Counted from the stretch's first letter, positions 11,226 to 25,300 are shown. The stretch: DNA of 64,000 nucleotides from Onthophagus taurus (GCF_036711975.1 NC_091972.1:26603001-26667000), one strand, 5' to 3'. Numbers and translations: made by a program. The notes: generated by a model not told the origin, from the letters alone.

Positions 11226-12218
11226 ATTACAAAATTACTTTAAAGTTTAACTAATTCAAATTTGATGATATGATAAAAATAGCAGTAAGCATGAGTAAAC
11301 AATTATTTTAAACAATTTCCTAAGTGTCAACCTCTTTAATACAATATACCCTGATCGCCAACTCATTAGCCAAAGTATGGTGAGCCTAACTGTAACTAAA
11401 TTTAAAAAGCATGGGCATTTCTCTGTCAAGTCTGGCCTACCAAATGTTTCAGGGAAGGTTCAACAAAACGTGGTTTGGCTGGACAAGAAAACCCTCATGT
11501 TACGGGTAAGGAGTATTGGGTATAATTTGGACATTAGTAAATCAGCGGTTCACAAAATTTTAAAACCAACAAAATATCATTCCCATAAAGTAAACGTCAT
11601 TCACGAGCAATGAATCGTAGTTTTTGCAACAACAATTTTGCAACGATGACGAAGACTGTCAAAAGCATAATTTTTTCCGACGAAGGAACATTTACACTGA
11701 GTGAACAAGTAAAATAGACAAAATTGTCGGTATTGGGCTACCCAAAATCCAAATTCGCCAAAAAAGTCGCACACTCAACATCCGCAAAAGATTTGGGGAA
11801 ACCTTAAGTGGAAAGAGATATTTAAATTGTTTCAAAACCGTTGTCAATTTCCTTTCAGGCAATTGTTTAAAATAATTGGTTACCATGGCTACTGCTATTT
11901 TTATCATTTATACAAATTTGAAGTACGAGAACTTTAAAATAATTTTTCTAGAACATTTTTTTATGTAACCAATATTAATTTGACTGTACTAGATTCAGAA
12001 AGAAATCCTCTTTCATATTTCGTAATAAAAATGGGGAATTGTCATTTGAAAAAAATATCGATGACGTCATAACTCGTTTAAAAATGGCGGAAAAAATTTG
12101 AAATCTATACTAAAAGATTGCAAAAAATTTAAATCTTTAGACCCGTTTCAGGGATTTTTGAATAAACCGTTAATTATGATTTTATCGCCTATATCCGCTA
12201 CTTTATGGACATACTGTA
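11226..12218 (+). mobile_element. Truncated second mariner copy, opposite orientation
   Basis: The same family as the element at 8458. The right inverted repeat (about 11880-12218) is intact to its ...ACATACTGTA end and TA flank, and the outer left repeat is lost. The interior keeps one transposase piece on the plus strand (11377-11613) with TVTKFKKHGHFSVKSGLPNVS and a second HTH (DISKSAVHKILK). A scrap of the catalytic-domain region is at 11640-11830. The middle is deleted. Confidence 0.87.
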
Positions 12219-13934
12219 TAAAAAACGATGGATGGTGGGCTGATAAAGGACAACCTCCGGTTACGCTATTCGAGTGAAATTTACCGTATGAATGTTTCTC
12301 ATAATTTTAATCGCTTATACAATAATTTCATTTGTTTAACTCTCTTTAAACAGCAAGTTTATATTGAACTGATGAATTTTGTCCTCCTAAATTCATGAAA
12401 TTGACCACTGTGCGTGTTGTAAATAAATTAAATAAAAATACACGTTAGGCAACCAAGGTTGCACGAACGCAAAAAACAGTTGGCAACATCGATTTTAGTT
12501 AAGTTTAAGATATACAGTCATGCTTATTCTCCTTGTAAGAACTAGATGCTAGTTGCAATAGTAAAACCACTATCAAGCACAAACGGTCAAAGTGTGTGAT
12601 ATAAAACCTGAAAACCTTCCTGTCCCACTGCGAACAACAGTGCGTCGTGGTGTCATGTTTTAGGGAGGATTAGTCGCTGCTGCTGCCTACTTGGATTTGC
12701 TGTATCTCGGTAGAACACACAAAAGATTCACTCACTTTATCACTAACTTTAACTTTTCTCGATGATGTTGGTTCACATTCATCACTATCCCTAGCTTTTC
12801 TCTTAAAGAAGTTTGTAATCGGTAGCTGTTTTTGACGACTTTTTAACTAGCTGTTGAAATGAACCATCGCAACATAATCAAATAAATCAATAGCCGTAAC
12901 CACATTGAACTATGAGCTTCAATCTCTGCTGTTGATAGTTTCTTTTTCTTCCTCTTATCTTCCTCTGCTCCCGACAAACCTTCGTTTAGCTGATGGTGTT
13001 CATGTAATTGCTTCAACTCATGGAATCTGAGGTCCTTGCTATGTTCTGCAATGAGTTCTTCGATGTCAGTTTCGTCTATCTCAAGGCCTAGAGATTTGCC
13101 TAGTGACACGATTTCTTCGACAGACTCATTTTCACTCGCAACGTCCTCTAAGTTTGCTTCTAAAACCACCTCAGGCCACAACTTTCTCCACGCAGAGTTG
13201 AGTGTTCTTTTTGTGACACTAGTCGACACATCATGGCAGGCTGTGTCGATGAGTTTTAAGCAAAGTACACTGTCGAAGTGGTTTTTCCAAAACTGTTGTA
13301 GGGTAAGATGTGTAACCTCGGTACGTCGAAGCAGAGTTTGAAAAGCCCTTTAGCAAATTGTCTTTCCATTTTCTTTAGATAGCTCAAAGTTTTCAGTCTT
13401 CACAAAGTAGCTAATAAGTCGGAATTTCGTTATTTTGTTAAGTTAGTTGTTATTGGTAATAGTTGAGAAATGAAGCATAATATTATAAACAAACTTTTAT
13501 AAGAAAACTTTTATTTCATTCTTAACAATATTGCTCTCTTACACTTTTGTTATCAGATGCACAGATATTGAGAAAACTACGAAAAGTTTGATGAATTTCG
13601 TTGTTTTATAAATTGTTAATGGTAACACCGGGATTCAAAGCATATCACAAAAAAACTTTTAGAGTAAAAGTTGTAGCAAATCTTACTCTTAACAATATTG
13701 CTCTCTTGCATTTTTGCTATCAGACAATTGACAATTTCTTGAAGTTCTTGATCCATCGGCTACAGGATGGAAATTGTGTTGGATGGAAGGAATACAATTG
13801 TTATAAAACTAAACTCCTCCAAAATTTTATCCTGTACTCTTTTTGTGTGGGCAGGAGCATTATCCATAAGTAGTAAGGCTTTTTGAGGAAGATTGTTGTC
13901 TAGGAGGTATTTTTTTAACTCATGGTAGATCCAC

Positions 13935-14115
13935 ACCATCCTCACGCTCGCTCGTCTCGCCTCGGCTGTGCTCCATCCGGAGTCGGTTTTTTTGCACGAG
14001 TCAAAGGGCTCTCGCCGAGTCTCGTCTCGATGAAAAAATAACCCCTACACACTTGGACAGTCTCGCCGAGAGATTTCGACGAACACCCTCGCCGAAAGTG
14101 TAACGCTAGCATCAG
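13935..14115. mobile_element. GC-rich insert inside the Tigger transposase
   Basis: About 180 bp of GC-rich sequence separates the transposase blocks ending ...FAGPDASVTL and beginning VWIYHELKKYLL. It is rich in CTCGCCGAG/TCTCG motifs that can pair with each other. I see no clear target duplication. It may be a small MITE or SINE piece, and the family is unknown. Confidence 0.5.
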
Positions 14116-14675
14116 GACCAGCAAAACAGTTTAACCATTGAGCAAACAGCTCTTCGTTGATCCATGCCCTGCTGACCGTTGACCTCCACATAACAGGCAC
14201 TTGCTCTTTTGCACATTACATCTCTTGAATGCTGACAAGGAGAGGCATTATCTTCATGTCGCCACACGCATTCGCACAAAAGAGAAGAGTCAGACGGTCT
14301 TTTATTGGTTTGTGATCTGGTAACTTGGCCACCTCTTGTGTTATATAGGTCCTCTTCGGAATTTTTTCCAGAAGAGGCCTGTTTCGTCGCAATTAAAGAC
14401 CTGCTGGGGGATGTACTGGCCCGAATTAATAAGCGGTTTGAATTGTTTTATAAATTTTTCTGCTGCTTTTTCGTTGGCACTGGCTGCTTCGCCGTGACGA
14501 ATGAGACCATCTTCGGCTTTTCGTATATCCACATCAGCAGCAATTTTTCAACTTCTTCTATCACACGTGGTCGCTGCCTCGTCGACATGTTAATTGCGAG
14601 ACCCTTTGTTGCATCTAAGCTTTTTATTGTCTCTTTACTCCTCAGAATGGTCATATTGTAGATGTTGTCTTATTA

Positions 14676-14803
14676 TACAGGGGGTGTATCTGAATGACGT
14701 GCCCAAACTTATCTTAGTTTGGGCACATCATTCAGATACACCCAATGAATGATGTGCCCAAACTAAGATAAGTTTGGGCACGTCATTCAGATACATCTTG
14801 TAT
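14676..14803. mobile_element. Double-palindrome MITE nested in Tigger
   Basis: Two near-perfect hairpins stand side by side. The first pairs GGGTGTATCTGAATGACGTG with its reverse complement around TTATCTTA. The second repeats the GTGCCCAAAC..GTTTGGGCAC stem. Outer ends TACAG.../...CTTGTA sit in TATA context, suggesting a TA target. A related end (TCATTCAGATACACCCTGTA) recurs at about 21268. Confidence 0.75.
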
Positions 14804-15084
14804 AACGTTTTGCTTCGAAATTTTGCTTGAGACATGAGTTTCAGCTCGTAACCCGAAAAACTCATAACCTGATTCACTCGTAATCCGAGGTTCCACTGTA
14901 TAAGACACATTGAATACCGAAATTGAAAAGATATAACGACTGAAAGGTGCTCTCATATTATATCGCTAAAATCTGTTGTGAGAATAATCATTTAAAGAAT
15001 CATATTTTAACCATCGCCACCTGCTTTATTTATTTTTGTCGCGTGATAATTGAACGAAAGCTACTTATGCTTAAAGTCAATGCC

Positions 15085-15585
15085 AAGTGGTGTAAAAACT
15101 TTTTGTGAAAATGTCTAACTTTGAAAAATAATTATTAAATAATTAAAAAGGTTTTATCTACATGACCAAGGGGTGATTTTTCAGCAAAAATTAAGGGTGT
15201 CTTTCATATAACTTTTTGTTCAAAGCCCCTTCTCCTCAAAGTTATAGCCCTCTAAAGTTAAGGGAAAAAATCTGCAACTTTCTTATCTCTTGACATTTTA
15301 CAACTAACAAATTGTTAGTTTGATCACAAAAGATAAAATAATGCTTCATTTTTTTGACTAATAATAATCAATCTCTAAATTAATTCATTTGAGCCTGTGT
15401 ATTCCAGTTACAAAAATCATTCCTCTAAATTTCTCCATAGTAGATTTATTAAATGAAAACAATTTTTTACGCCTGACTTTAGAGGGCTGTAACTTGGGAG
15501 GGAGCAGAAGGAGTTTATGTTAAAGTTATAGTTAAAGAAGGAGTTTCTTGAAATCTTTCGCATCAATTTAGAAACACCTGTATAT
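15085..15585. mobile_element. MITE arm, same family as 22204-23190
   Basis: Sequence from TGCCAAGTGGTGTAAAAACT to ...TTTAGAAACACCTGTATA closely matches the right half of the MITE at 22204-23190, including the terminal TCGCATCAATTTAGAAACA. The left half is absent here. It carries no coding sequence. Confidence 0.8.
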
Positions 15586-16364
15586 AAGCTTATACACAAT
15601 TGCTATCAACCTTGCTACGTGACGCCATTCTGAGCTAGAAACATGAAAAAGTAACAAACTAATAAGAAAAACACAGCTAAAAGCGCAAATTAATACATCA
15701 AATAATGCACATTATAATCATAAACAATTAATCACAAGTGAGGTTATGAAGGTTATCACTCTTTAAGAAAATGGCGTCGTTACATATACACACATAAATT
15801 TAAAGTTAACTTTGAATTCCTCCACTATCCTTTCTGGTTATTCTGTTATTTTGGTTATTAACTAAGCTTTCGTAAAAATAAACGGTTCATTACAAGAAAT
15901 AACAAAATTTAAAAAGCGCTTGAAACAGCTAAACGTCTAAAAAGTTGCTGTTCAAAACCGCCATCTATTGTCATACATTTTAACTGAAACATGTGTGTTT
16001 TTGGTTCGATTGATTTAAGCCTACATTTAAATTAATTTAATATTTATGTATATAGTAACAATTTACTCTACTTTATATGTCATTTGCTCTTCTCTTATAA
16101 GACGTTTAAAGTAGTACAATTTCTTAAAGTATATCATAGTATTAATATTTAGCTACATTCACAGCACAAATAAAAATCTTCCATATCGAACATCGAAAAG
16201 CGTTTTACAGGCGCCCTCTACAAACGTTCATAATCCGTGTGCGTTGTCCTGTTGTCATTTCCTGTTCAATACTAAAACGATTACATTAATTTTGCATTTC
16301 AATATCGTATTTGTTTTTCCTGAATTAATAATCGTTTAATCCATTAGTATAGTTCAGTATAGTT
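15586..16364. other. Prp39 upstream region
   Basis: AT-rich sequence preceding the Prp39 start codon. It must hold the promoter and 5' UTR. No motif is strong enough to name, and no other gene was seen. Confidence 0.45.
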
Positions 16365-19300
16365 ATGGATTTGTCCGATGAAAATTTCGATCAACCTCAA
16401 GGTAAGTGTTAGATAAACCCGCTTTTATTCCAGCCGAACCGCATTCGTAGCATATTCTGTAAATTTATTTTTTTAGGTCGTAAAACGCGCTCAGGTCGCA
16501 CTCCTGCTCCCCCAAAACCGAAGCAAACTACACGAAAAACAAGGAAAAAAATGGTTTTGATGGAAGTTGAAGTTTCGGATGAAGAGGAGCTCACAACGGG
16601 TGATCCCTTGAGGATGGAGGAATCCAACAAGAAAGAAGAAATGGTTGATGAAAATGGATTGCAACAGGATGAAGGTGAAAGTGAACCCCAAACTAAATTT
16701 GTAATGGAGATTGAGGTAAAATTAATCAAATAATAGCTGGTTTATGTTTACTTTTAAATTGGTTTGAAATATAGCATAATTCAGATGCAAAATGTTTATC
16801 TTTGAACATCATTTGTATTTCAGAAAGGAAGTTTTCTAATTTAGAATACATTTCAAACCAATATTTTAAACATTTTGAATAGGTGTAAAGTTATTTGTCG
16901 AAGTATGGTGTTAAATTATTTCGAAAGTGTGTGAAATTGTTGTGTGCCAAAAACTTTCTTTTTGAGTTATTTATTGATTGTTTCAGGAAATATCTGAGAA
17001 ATTAGATGAAGAGATTTCAGATCAAGATAAACAAATTCTTGGGAAAGAAGAAGATATTATAGAAAAAGATGAAAAAACAGGAAATGAAATTGAAAATGAG
17101 CCCATAATTACTATGCCTTTAGATGGTGAAAATGATGAAAAGAATAATGTAAATGATGAGCAAGGAATCACATTTGAAGAAATTGAAGGTGTAAATATGT
17201 CTACTAACAATAAATTTGAGGAAGAAAAGGAGATGGAAGAAGATAATGGCAAAAAACGTGAACAAATTGAACCAAAAATAAGTGATGAAAATTATGAAAT
17301 GGAAGAAAAGGATGAATATGATGAAATCAATAATGTTAAATCAGAAAAGACTTTGGTAAGTGCAATTTATTTAAATTCAATATTTTAGTAGTACAGTAGT
17401 CCCTCCATTTACGCGGGGATTACAACCGCGAAAATCCTGCATAAATAGAAATTGCATAAATTGAAGCATTAAATTATATGGAATTAAGGGGGTTCGGTTC
17501 CAAGGATTAAGAAGATCTTGAGTTCTAAAATACTACATTTATTCTAAATATATTATTAGGTATATATTTTATTAATGATGCATTATGAATACACTATTGT
17601 TTATATAATTAAAAAAATAGGTTGGTATATTTAGTTCTCAGCTGCATACTCTGAAAATATAGAGAATTTGGATACAGATAATGAATATGGAACTGATTTG
17701 AAGTTTAAACTTCTAAGAAAAAAAAATCTGTAATTTTGCGCTATTTTGTTTCATTTTGCAGTGTCTGTTACAGATCTCATGTTGTGTCTTTAAATTTTGT
17801 TTAAATTTATTTCTATCGTCCTTTTCTATCAACATTTCTAGTTAGTCTTTCTCCCATTTCTAAACATTTATTAACTGGTTTGAGAGTTAAAATAGCTGGA
17901 AAAGTGTTTTCGTTATTTTCGTCACTGTCAGTGCATTCATGATTATCATCAGTTACTAAATCTGCAAGCTTTTCTTCTTTCAGTTCAGAATCATGTAACT
18001 TAAGTAGCTCTTCAATGTCTGGCAGTTGAATGATGGTCACTAAAACCATCTTTTGGTAACGACTGCCCTAAAGCTACTGTAGCCCGGATATCATTCTGCG
18101 AATTCTCATCTTCCTTCTCTGATCTGACAACGTTTGGCCAGATTTTTCTCCAGCATGTGGATTTTTTCAATTCACGGCACGACTGTTCAATACTTTCTAT
18201 GCAATCAGCAATGTTATAATTTGTCCAGCATTGTGGTAAAGTTTTCACTGTCCAAATTAAAAAAAGAACATGTTAAACTCACCTCCCCCTTATGAACGAA
18301 AAGATAAGAAGAGAATCTTTAAATTAAAAAGTAAATTTGACTCTTTTAATTGAAATAATGGGCGGTGTTAATGTTTCATTATGATTACAGCCTTCAATAT
18401 TGTTTGAAATAAATGCTGGTTTCAGCTGGTCAATATTTGCATTGTTATTTGTTATAATGGTAAAATATTTAGGTGTTCTTTTAACAACTTTGTAAGGACC
18501 GTCATATCTGAGAGATAAAGATGACTTAATTTCATTAATTTTGATTACTACAAAATTGGATTTAATTATAAATGGTATAAATGGTATAAATGGTTTCATA
18601 TTCAAATGAAAAGCTGTATTTACAGGTTTTAGGTCTGCAAATGTTGGACGAATGTAGCTGGAATGTAGTAATTCTGCTTCTAGAGATGATTTAGCATTAA
18701 CGAAAAATTCTCCAGGTAGTTGAAGTGGTTGACTATATACTAGCTCTGCAGATGAGCAACTTATATATTCCTTGAGGAATAACTGAGTATAGTATTTCCT
18801 CTAGCGATGATTGCGGTTTTTAAAGTGTGGTGAAACCTTTCTAAAATCCCATTGCTTTATGGATGGAAAGTCGATGTATGGATTTGAATTGTCCCTATAA
18901 GGGTGTTGAATTTTGAAAATAATTTTGATACAAATTGCCGGCCTTCGTCGTGAGTTACGGTGCTGGGGATGCCAAAGTATCTTTGCAATTGTGTCTGAAT
19001 TGATATCTTTGAGGGGAAAGGCCCTCAAAGGCCAACAAATAAAAGGTTCTGTTACAGTGAGAACATAAGAACAACCAAGTGAAGGGGTAAAAAGACCGAT
19101 TAAGTCAATGTATGAACCTATGAACAGGATGTACAAAAAGTATGGAATAATGGTTCCTAAACTTCAACTTATATTAAAAAAAGTTTTAATAAAAGTTACT
19201 TGAAACTATTTTCCGCATATCTTGGCGTAGAAATAAAATAAAAATCTTGACAGCAGTCTGAGTTACGACATGGTGAGTGTGTTTTTTAAATGGAACACCC

Positions 19301-22300
19301 TGTATATTTTAAGGTTTTTTGATTCCTTTTGACAAGGTGTTGCAAAATGCTATAAGGTTTTAATACTTTGAACTGCATAGTTTTCGAGATATTGAAACTT
19401 TTATTTAAAAAGATTTGACGTAGCGACAACCAAATTATGACGTCATTATAGATAATAAGAAAATAGACAACCTAAGCCTTGAAGTCACAGTCATGGGCGG
19501 AGTTTATACCGACTCCAAACATCTTCGTTGCTAACTGTGTTGCTAACGAAAAATTCCCATATGCAATTTTTCAATAGACTGTCTAAGTCTGACGTCACAG
19601 AGATGGGCGGACCTTATACGGACTCCAAACAATTTCGTTGCCAACGATAAATCGCCAAAAAATGTCATTTGAAATGTCATCACTTAGTTTATTTTATTTT
19701 AACACTAATAAAAAATCGCATATGGTGATTTACCGTTAGCAACACAATTAGCAAGGAAAATGTTTGGAGTCGGTATAAGCTCTGCCCATCTCTATGACGT
19801 TAAGACTTAGGTTGTCTATTAGTGTTAAAATAAAATAAACTAAGTGACATTTTAAATGACATTTTTATGGCGATTTATCTTAGCAACTGTGGTTTAGCAA
19901 CGAAATTGTTTGGAGTCGGTACAAGCTCCGCCCACCTCTGTGACGTCAGACTTACAGTCTATTGAAAATTTGCATATGGGGATTTTTCGTTAGCAACGAA
20001 GATGTTTGGAGTCGGTATAACCTCCGCCCATCCCTGTGACGTCAAGGCTTAGGTTGTCTATTCCATAATGACGCCATAATTTGGTTCTCGCTACGTCAAA
20101 TCTTTTTAAATAAAAGTTTCAATATCTCGAAAACTATGCAGTTTAAAGCATTAAAACCTTATAGCATTTTGCAACACCTTGTCAAAAAGAATCGAAAAAC
20201 CTTAACATATACAGGATGTTCCATTTAAAAAACACACTCACCATGTCGTAGCTCAGACTGCCGTCATCATTTTTATTTTATTTCTACCGCAATGAAATTT
20301 GGGGAATATGTTTAACTAATAACAGGGCACGTTTTGACCCTATTTGTACTTTCAACCTACCCTTCTAAACTACTAAACGTAACTACCCCCTTTACATTTT
20401 TGCTAAAATTTTTTTATGCAGATGATAAATACATTAGAAAAATTATACATAGATAGATGAAAGTATCCTAAAACTTTTTTGTCTCTCTAAAATTTTTTCA
20501 AAAACGACTAATTTTTGAGAAAAAAAATAATAAAACAAACACAACGGGGTTGTTGATCAAAAGTTGGAATGAATTTTTAATGACAAAATCTTAGTAGGCT
20601 TTGCAATCTTTGTCAGAAATATTTTTGACGTTTAAATGTCAGTTTTTCTTACTATTATTATTGTTTTTCAAATTAATTTTTGAATAAACTTCTATCGCAT
20701 TTACGCTCGTTCACTCGACATTTCAAAATTTTAAATAAAACAATAACAAAGTAAGAAAAAAATATTTTTGACAACGATTGCAAAGCCTACTAAGATTTTT
20801 CATTAAAAATTAATTCCAACTTTCGATTAACAACCCTACAGCTTAACAGTTGGTGTTTGCTTAATTATTTTTTTTCTCAGAAATTATTAAATTTTAGACG
20901 AACATCAGGGAGACAAAAAAGTTTTAGAATAGTTTTATCTATCTAACTGAAATTTTTCCAATGTATTTATCATCTTCATAAAAAAAATCTAGGCATAAAT
21001 TGAACGGGGGTGGTTACGTTTAGTCGTTTAGAAGGGTAGGTTGAAAGTACAAATAGGGCCAAAACGTGCCCTATTATGAGTTAAACATATTCCCCAAATT
21101 TCATTTTCCCAGCGTTTATGGTATTTGAGAAAAAAAAATTTAACCAAAATTTTTCGCCATTTTTGGAGGGGTGTAGCTCCTTAGGGGAGCCGAAGTCGCC
21201 CATGGTTCATATATCAAAGTACCCTTAAAATTCACTAAAGAATCAGCCCTTGAAGTTTGTTGCAGTCATTCAGATACACCCTGTATATTGCACACTTACG
21301 TCGTACACTTGATTGTTCACCTGCGACATCCCAATTATGAAGACTTACTTACGGCACTGCATGTAATTTTAAGGCGTTACTTATTAGTATTGCACAAGAA
21401 ATTATTACTCGACAGTTATCCCATAGATCTCGAGGTAGTAATACCTCTTATTTTATTCACATTTTAGTAGAATATGTTTGAAATTTTTAATACTTAATAT
21501 TAAGTACTGCTTTATTTCAGATAAAAGGTTAATTTTTTCGCATAAACAACAAGTGAATCAATAAAGTGTGTTTTGATTAAACAAAATTGACCCGTTTTGG
21601 TTTTTTTACCAAATCATTTTCGTTATTGTTTTATTTTATACGATCACTGTTTAAGCTTTATCAATTAAATACATTTTGCATAAAACGTTTTTTTCAGTTA
21701 CAACCTGATCCTGATACGGAAAATATATCAGAAGATGAATTGCCAAGTGTACAAGTCGTGAAAGTACCGGAAACAGAAGAAGTATCAGACGAGGAACTTC
21801 CTGGTCCTAAAAGAGCTGAACTTCCAGCCGATACGGAAGTAAGTTTTATTGAATTATCTTAAAAAATATTGTTGAAATGGCCAAAAATCTCTTATATTAT
21901 TTTATAATATAACGGTTCGTTTGATATTTGTGTTTCGAATTTCTGTTAACGTGTTGATGTCATGTTTTTGTATACATATGAACCAGCTAATTACCGTTTT
22001 ATCGAAATATACCTACAGTATACAAAATCCGTATTTGTACACCCACCGAAAAATTGGAAATTTCAAATATTTTTGATGATTTATTTCATTTATACTCTAT
22101 TTTTTAATTCGGAGGAGTCCTTTCAAATGGAAGCGCTAAAAACTAGGGTTGCCGCCGCTTTATTGTTACAACAGCTGTTACCCTTGTTACTATAGATTAA
22201 AAGTATACAGGTGTTTCTAAATTGATGCGAAAGATTTCAAGGAGTGATTTTTCAGCAAAAATTAAGGGGTACCTTTCAAATAATTTTTCGTTCAAAACCC

Positions 22301-25300
22301 CCTTCTCTTCCAAGTTATAGCCCTGTAAAGTTAAGGAAAAAAAATCTGCAACTTTCTTATCTCTTGACATTTTACAATTAATAAATTGTTTCATCACAAA
22401 AAATAAAATAATCATGAGATCAATTCTCTGAATTAATTCACTTGAGCCTGTGTATTGTTTTATTCTTTTGTGATCAAACTAACAATTTTAAGAGAAAAAG
22501 TGCCAAGTTTTTAAATAGAAAAATGTAGACGCATTAAAAAGTTCTAATGCAAAGTATTATAGGGGTTGATTTTTTCGGCCCCTTGTAATAACATTTGCGG
22601 ATTATAAAAATCGTCGAAAAGTGTTATTTTATTAGCAATAGTTATCTGCCAAATTTCATTCTTCTAAATTTGCCAAGTGGTGCAGAAACTTTTTGTGAAA
22701 ATGTCTTACTTTGAAAAATAATTATTAAATAATTAAAAAGGTTTTATCTACAGACCTACGTGACCAAGGGGTGATTTTTCAGCAAAAATTAAAGGGTGTC
22801 TTTCATATAATTTTTTGTTCAAAACCCCCATCTCTTGACATTTTACAACTAACAAATTGTTAGTTTGATCACAAAAGATAAAATAATGCTTCATTTTTTT
22901 GACTAATAATAACCAATCTCTAAATTAATTCACTTGAGCCTGTGTAATCCGGTTACAAAAATCGTCAAAAAATGTCATTTTATTAGCAACGGTTATCTGC
23001 TAAGTTTCATTCTTCTAAATTTCTCTATAGTGGATTTAATAAATAAAAACAACTTTTTCCCCTAACTTTAGAGGGCTGTAACTCGGTGGGAAAGGGTTTT
23101 GAGCAAAAAGTTATATGAAAGACCCCCTTAATTTTTGCTAAAAAATTACTGCTTGAAATCTTTCGCATCAATTTAGAAACATCCTGTATATATTTTTTAA
23201 TAAATAAGTAATTAAATTCGTAACTACAGTTTACTTAATCCTCTCTGATTTTAAAACTGCCGCCAAAAAATATTTTGAAAAATGCAACTGTCTAAACGTG
23301 ACTTTTCATTTTACTCCTCCGAATTAAAAAATATAATATAGAAGAGTAAAAGCAAAAGTGGATGTCTTAGTTTATTCACAGTTGACAGCAAAAACCTTAT
23401 TCATACAGGTCGCAAGATTGTATTTTTGTAAAGATAACTGCTGTTATACAAGATTTTTAATTGTGTTTTGTTCCCCCTTTGATTGTTGACCACTGTCTTT
23501 TTCAAAAAAACTTCAATGTCTGTGAATTATTATAAAAATTGCGTAAAATTCGATGTGGGTAGAAAGTCAGCTGAACTTTCAAAAGAACAAAGAAATAGAA
23601 TAATAAAATTTCGTATAGAATGAAAATCTTTAGTACTAAGATTTAAAAATTTTACAATTTGCAATAAAATGACATATCTGAAACATAAGTGTTTTGGAAA
23701 CTACTTGATATTGACGTAATTAAACCTAGTGTTTCATAAAAAAATAGAGCGCTTAGTTTTTTCAGAACTTCCTTTCCGTGATATTTGACAGTTTTTATAC
23801 TTTTTCTAACACCGTATAACCGTCCTGCAGGTTGTATCTGAAGATGAACTTCCGGCGGTAAAACGTGATGGTGGTACCAAACGTAAATTGACTGAAGGTG
23901 ACTACGATCCGGGTTCGCCAACCTCAGAAAGCGAGATATCTGCCAAAAAACCGTTTTTGGATCAGGATGATTTAGATCAAAAGGAAAAGGAAAAAGAGAA
24001 GCCGAAAAAGTTACCAGAACTTGACAAGTATTGGAAGGCTGTCAATGATGATCCAACTGATTTTACTGGATGGACGTACTTACTGCAGTATGTTGATCAA
24101 GAGGTAATAAATTAATTATTTTTAATTGCCAAAAGTAGTTATTTATGTATCAACGCAGACATCTTAGTTTTAATATGTGCTTAGGTGGCATTTCATGATT
24201 ACTTTTGACGTTTCTTAACAGGGCAATGTTACGTCTGGTAACATTTACGTTCATTGACGCAAACAATTGACAATGCATGGCTATTTTTTGAGGTTGACTA
24301 TGTGTATATAAATTGGTGAATAAGCTACACACAACAATATTCTTCATTCGTTTCTCAGTCAATAAAGCATATTAATGATGCATTTTTAAACAAACAGTTT
24401 GTCCCCATTATCAGTTCTTTTTGGTTGTATCTGGTATGGAAGCTATATTATTCCACACACATATAATATTATAAAATTCCAAACAGATTAAGTATTTTTT
24501 AAATATAAATTATTTTATTTTGGAATGATATACAGGTGATTCTCAACCTATACATATAAACTTAAGGATTTATTCCTCATGACAAATAATGACTAATACT
24601 TTTTATACGTTTTTTACTTTTCTTAATATTCGTGAACGTTACTTTTAAATCATGGAACATTTTGAAATAAAATCACAACAAGTGTTCGAAGTTATTTCCC
24701 ATATTTACTATACACAATTGGATGGTATCATATGCAATTGTTTGCGAATTTGAAGAAGTGATCAAGGATTAAATGTTGTGATTCAAAATTACCATCAGCT
24801 CAAGCTTTAATATAACAACTAGTGTTAAGATTTTATTAATTTATAAAAATTTTTATTCTATTTTAATTGTTCAACAATATTTAGAACGATATGGAAGCGG
24901 CGCGAGAAGCATATGATGCCTTTTTGTCCCATTACCCCTACTGTTACGGTTATTGGCGAAAATACGCCGATTACGAAAAACGGAAAGGAAATAAAAAGAA
25001 ATGCGAAGAGGTAAGTATTATTTTTCTGTTTTTTATGAAAATCCCAATACTTAATTCCGTTTTGTGCAATACACGTAATTCTCATTTTTTAAAATCCCCA
25101 CAGCTCCATCTTACGCCATTGAAATGTACTACTATTATTATTACTATTTATTATTTATTACCTATTTTATGTGAGATAGTGACTTTGTATTTTATTATTA
25201 TATACAATACTTACGATTTACTTAAGTATGTATTATATACATTAGAATAGTGTTTGTTTGTTGTGTAAATGAAAAAATCATAAAAATATTCGAGCTTCTT

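Larger units (their letters stand above)
12640..14898 (-). mobile_element. Tigger/pogo (jerky-like) DNA transposon, inactive
   Basis: The transposase is on the minus strand in several frames. The HTH/CENPB-type N-terminus (14448-14654) contains TIKSLDATKGLAINMS. It is followed by VFNCDETGLFWKK (first catalytic Asp, about 14380) and RAWINEELFAQWLNCF (about 14150). The DDE piece ALLLMDNAPAHTKR (13820-13890) precedes PSNTISIL. The C-terminal helical region has SAWRKLWPEVV (13170-13200), then TNFFKRKARDSDE and a stop at about 12669. The right TIR is at about 14870-14898 (CAGTGGAACCTCGGATTACG when read inward). The left TIR was not found. Inserts at 14676-14803, 13935-14115 and probably about 13345-13740 break it. 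Confidence 0.88.

Noticed and set aside
14305-14661. 118-aa plus-strand open frame
   Set aside because: Antisense shadow of the Tigger transposase, which reads as recognisable family text on the minus strand.
14676-14803. Possible CRISPR-like repeat array or rho-independent terminator
   Set aside because: Two hairpins sharing one stem with TIR-like ends in an animal genome; better explained as a MITE.
16409-16729. 106-aa minus-strand open frame
   Set aside because: Antisense of Prp39 exon 2.
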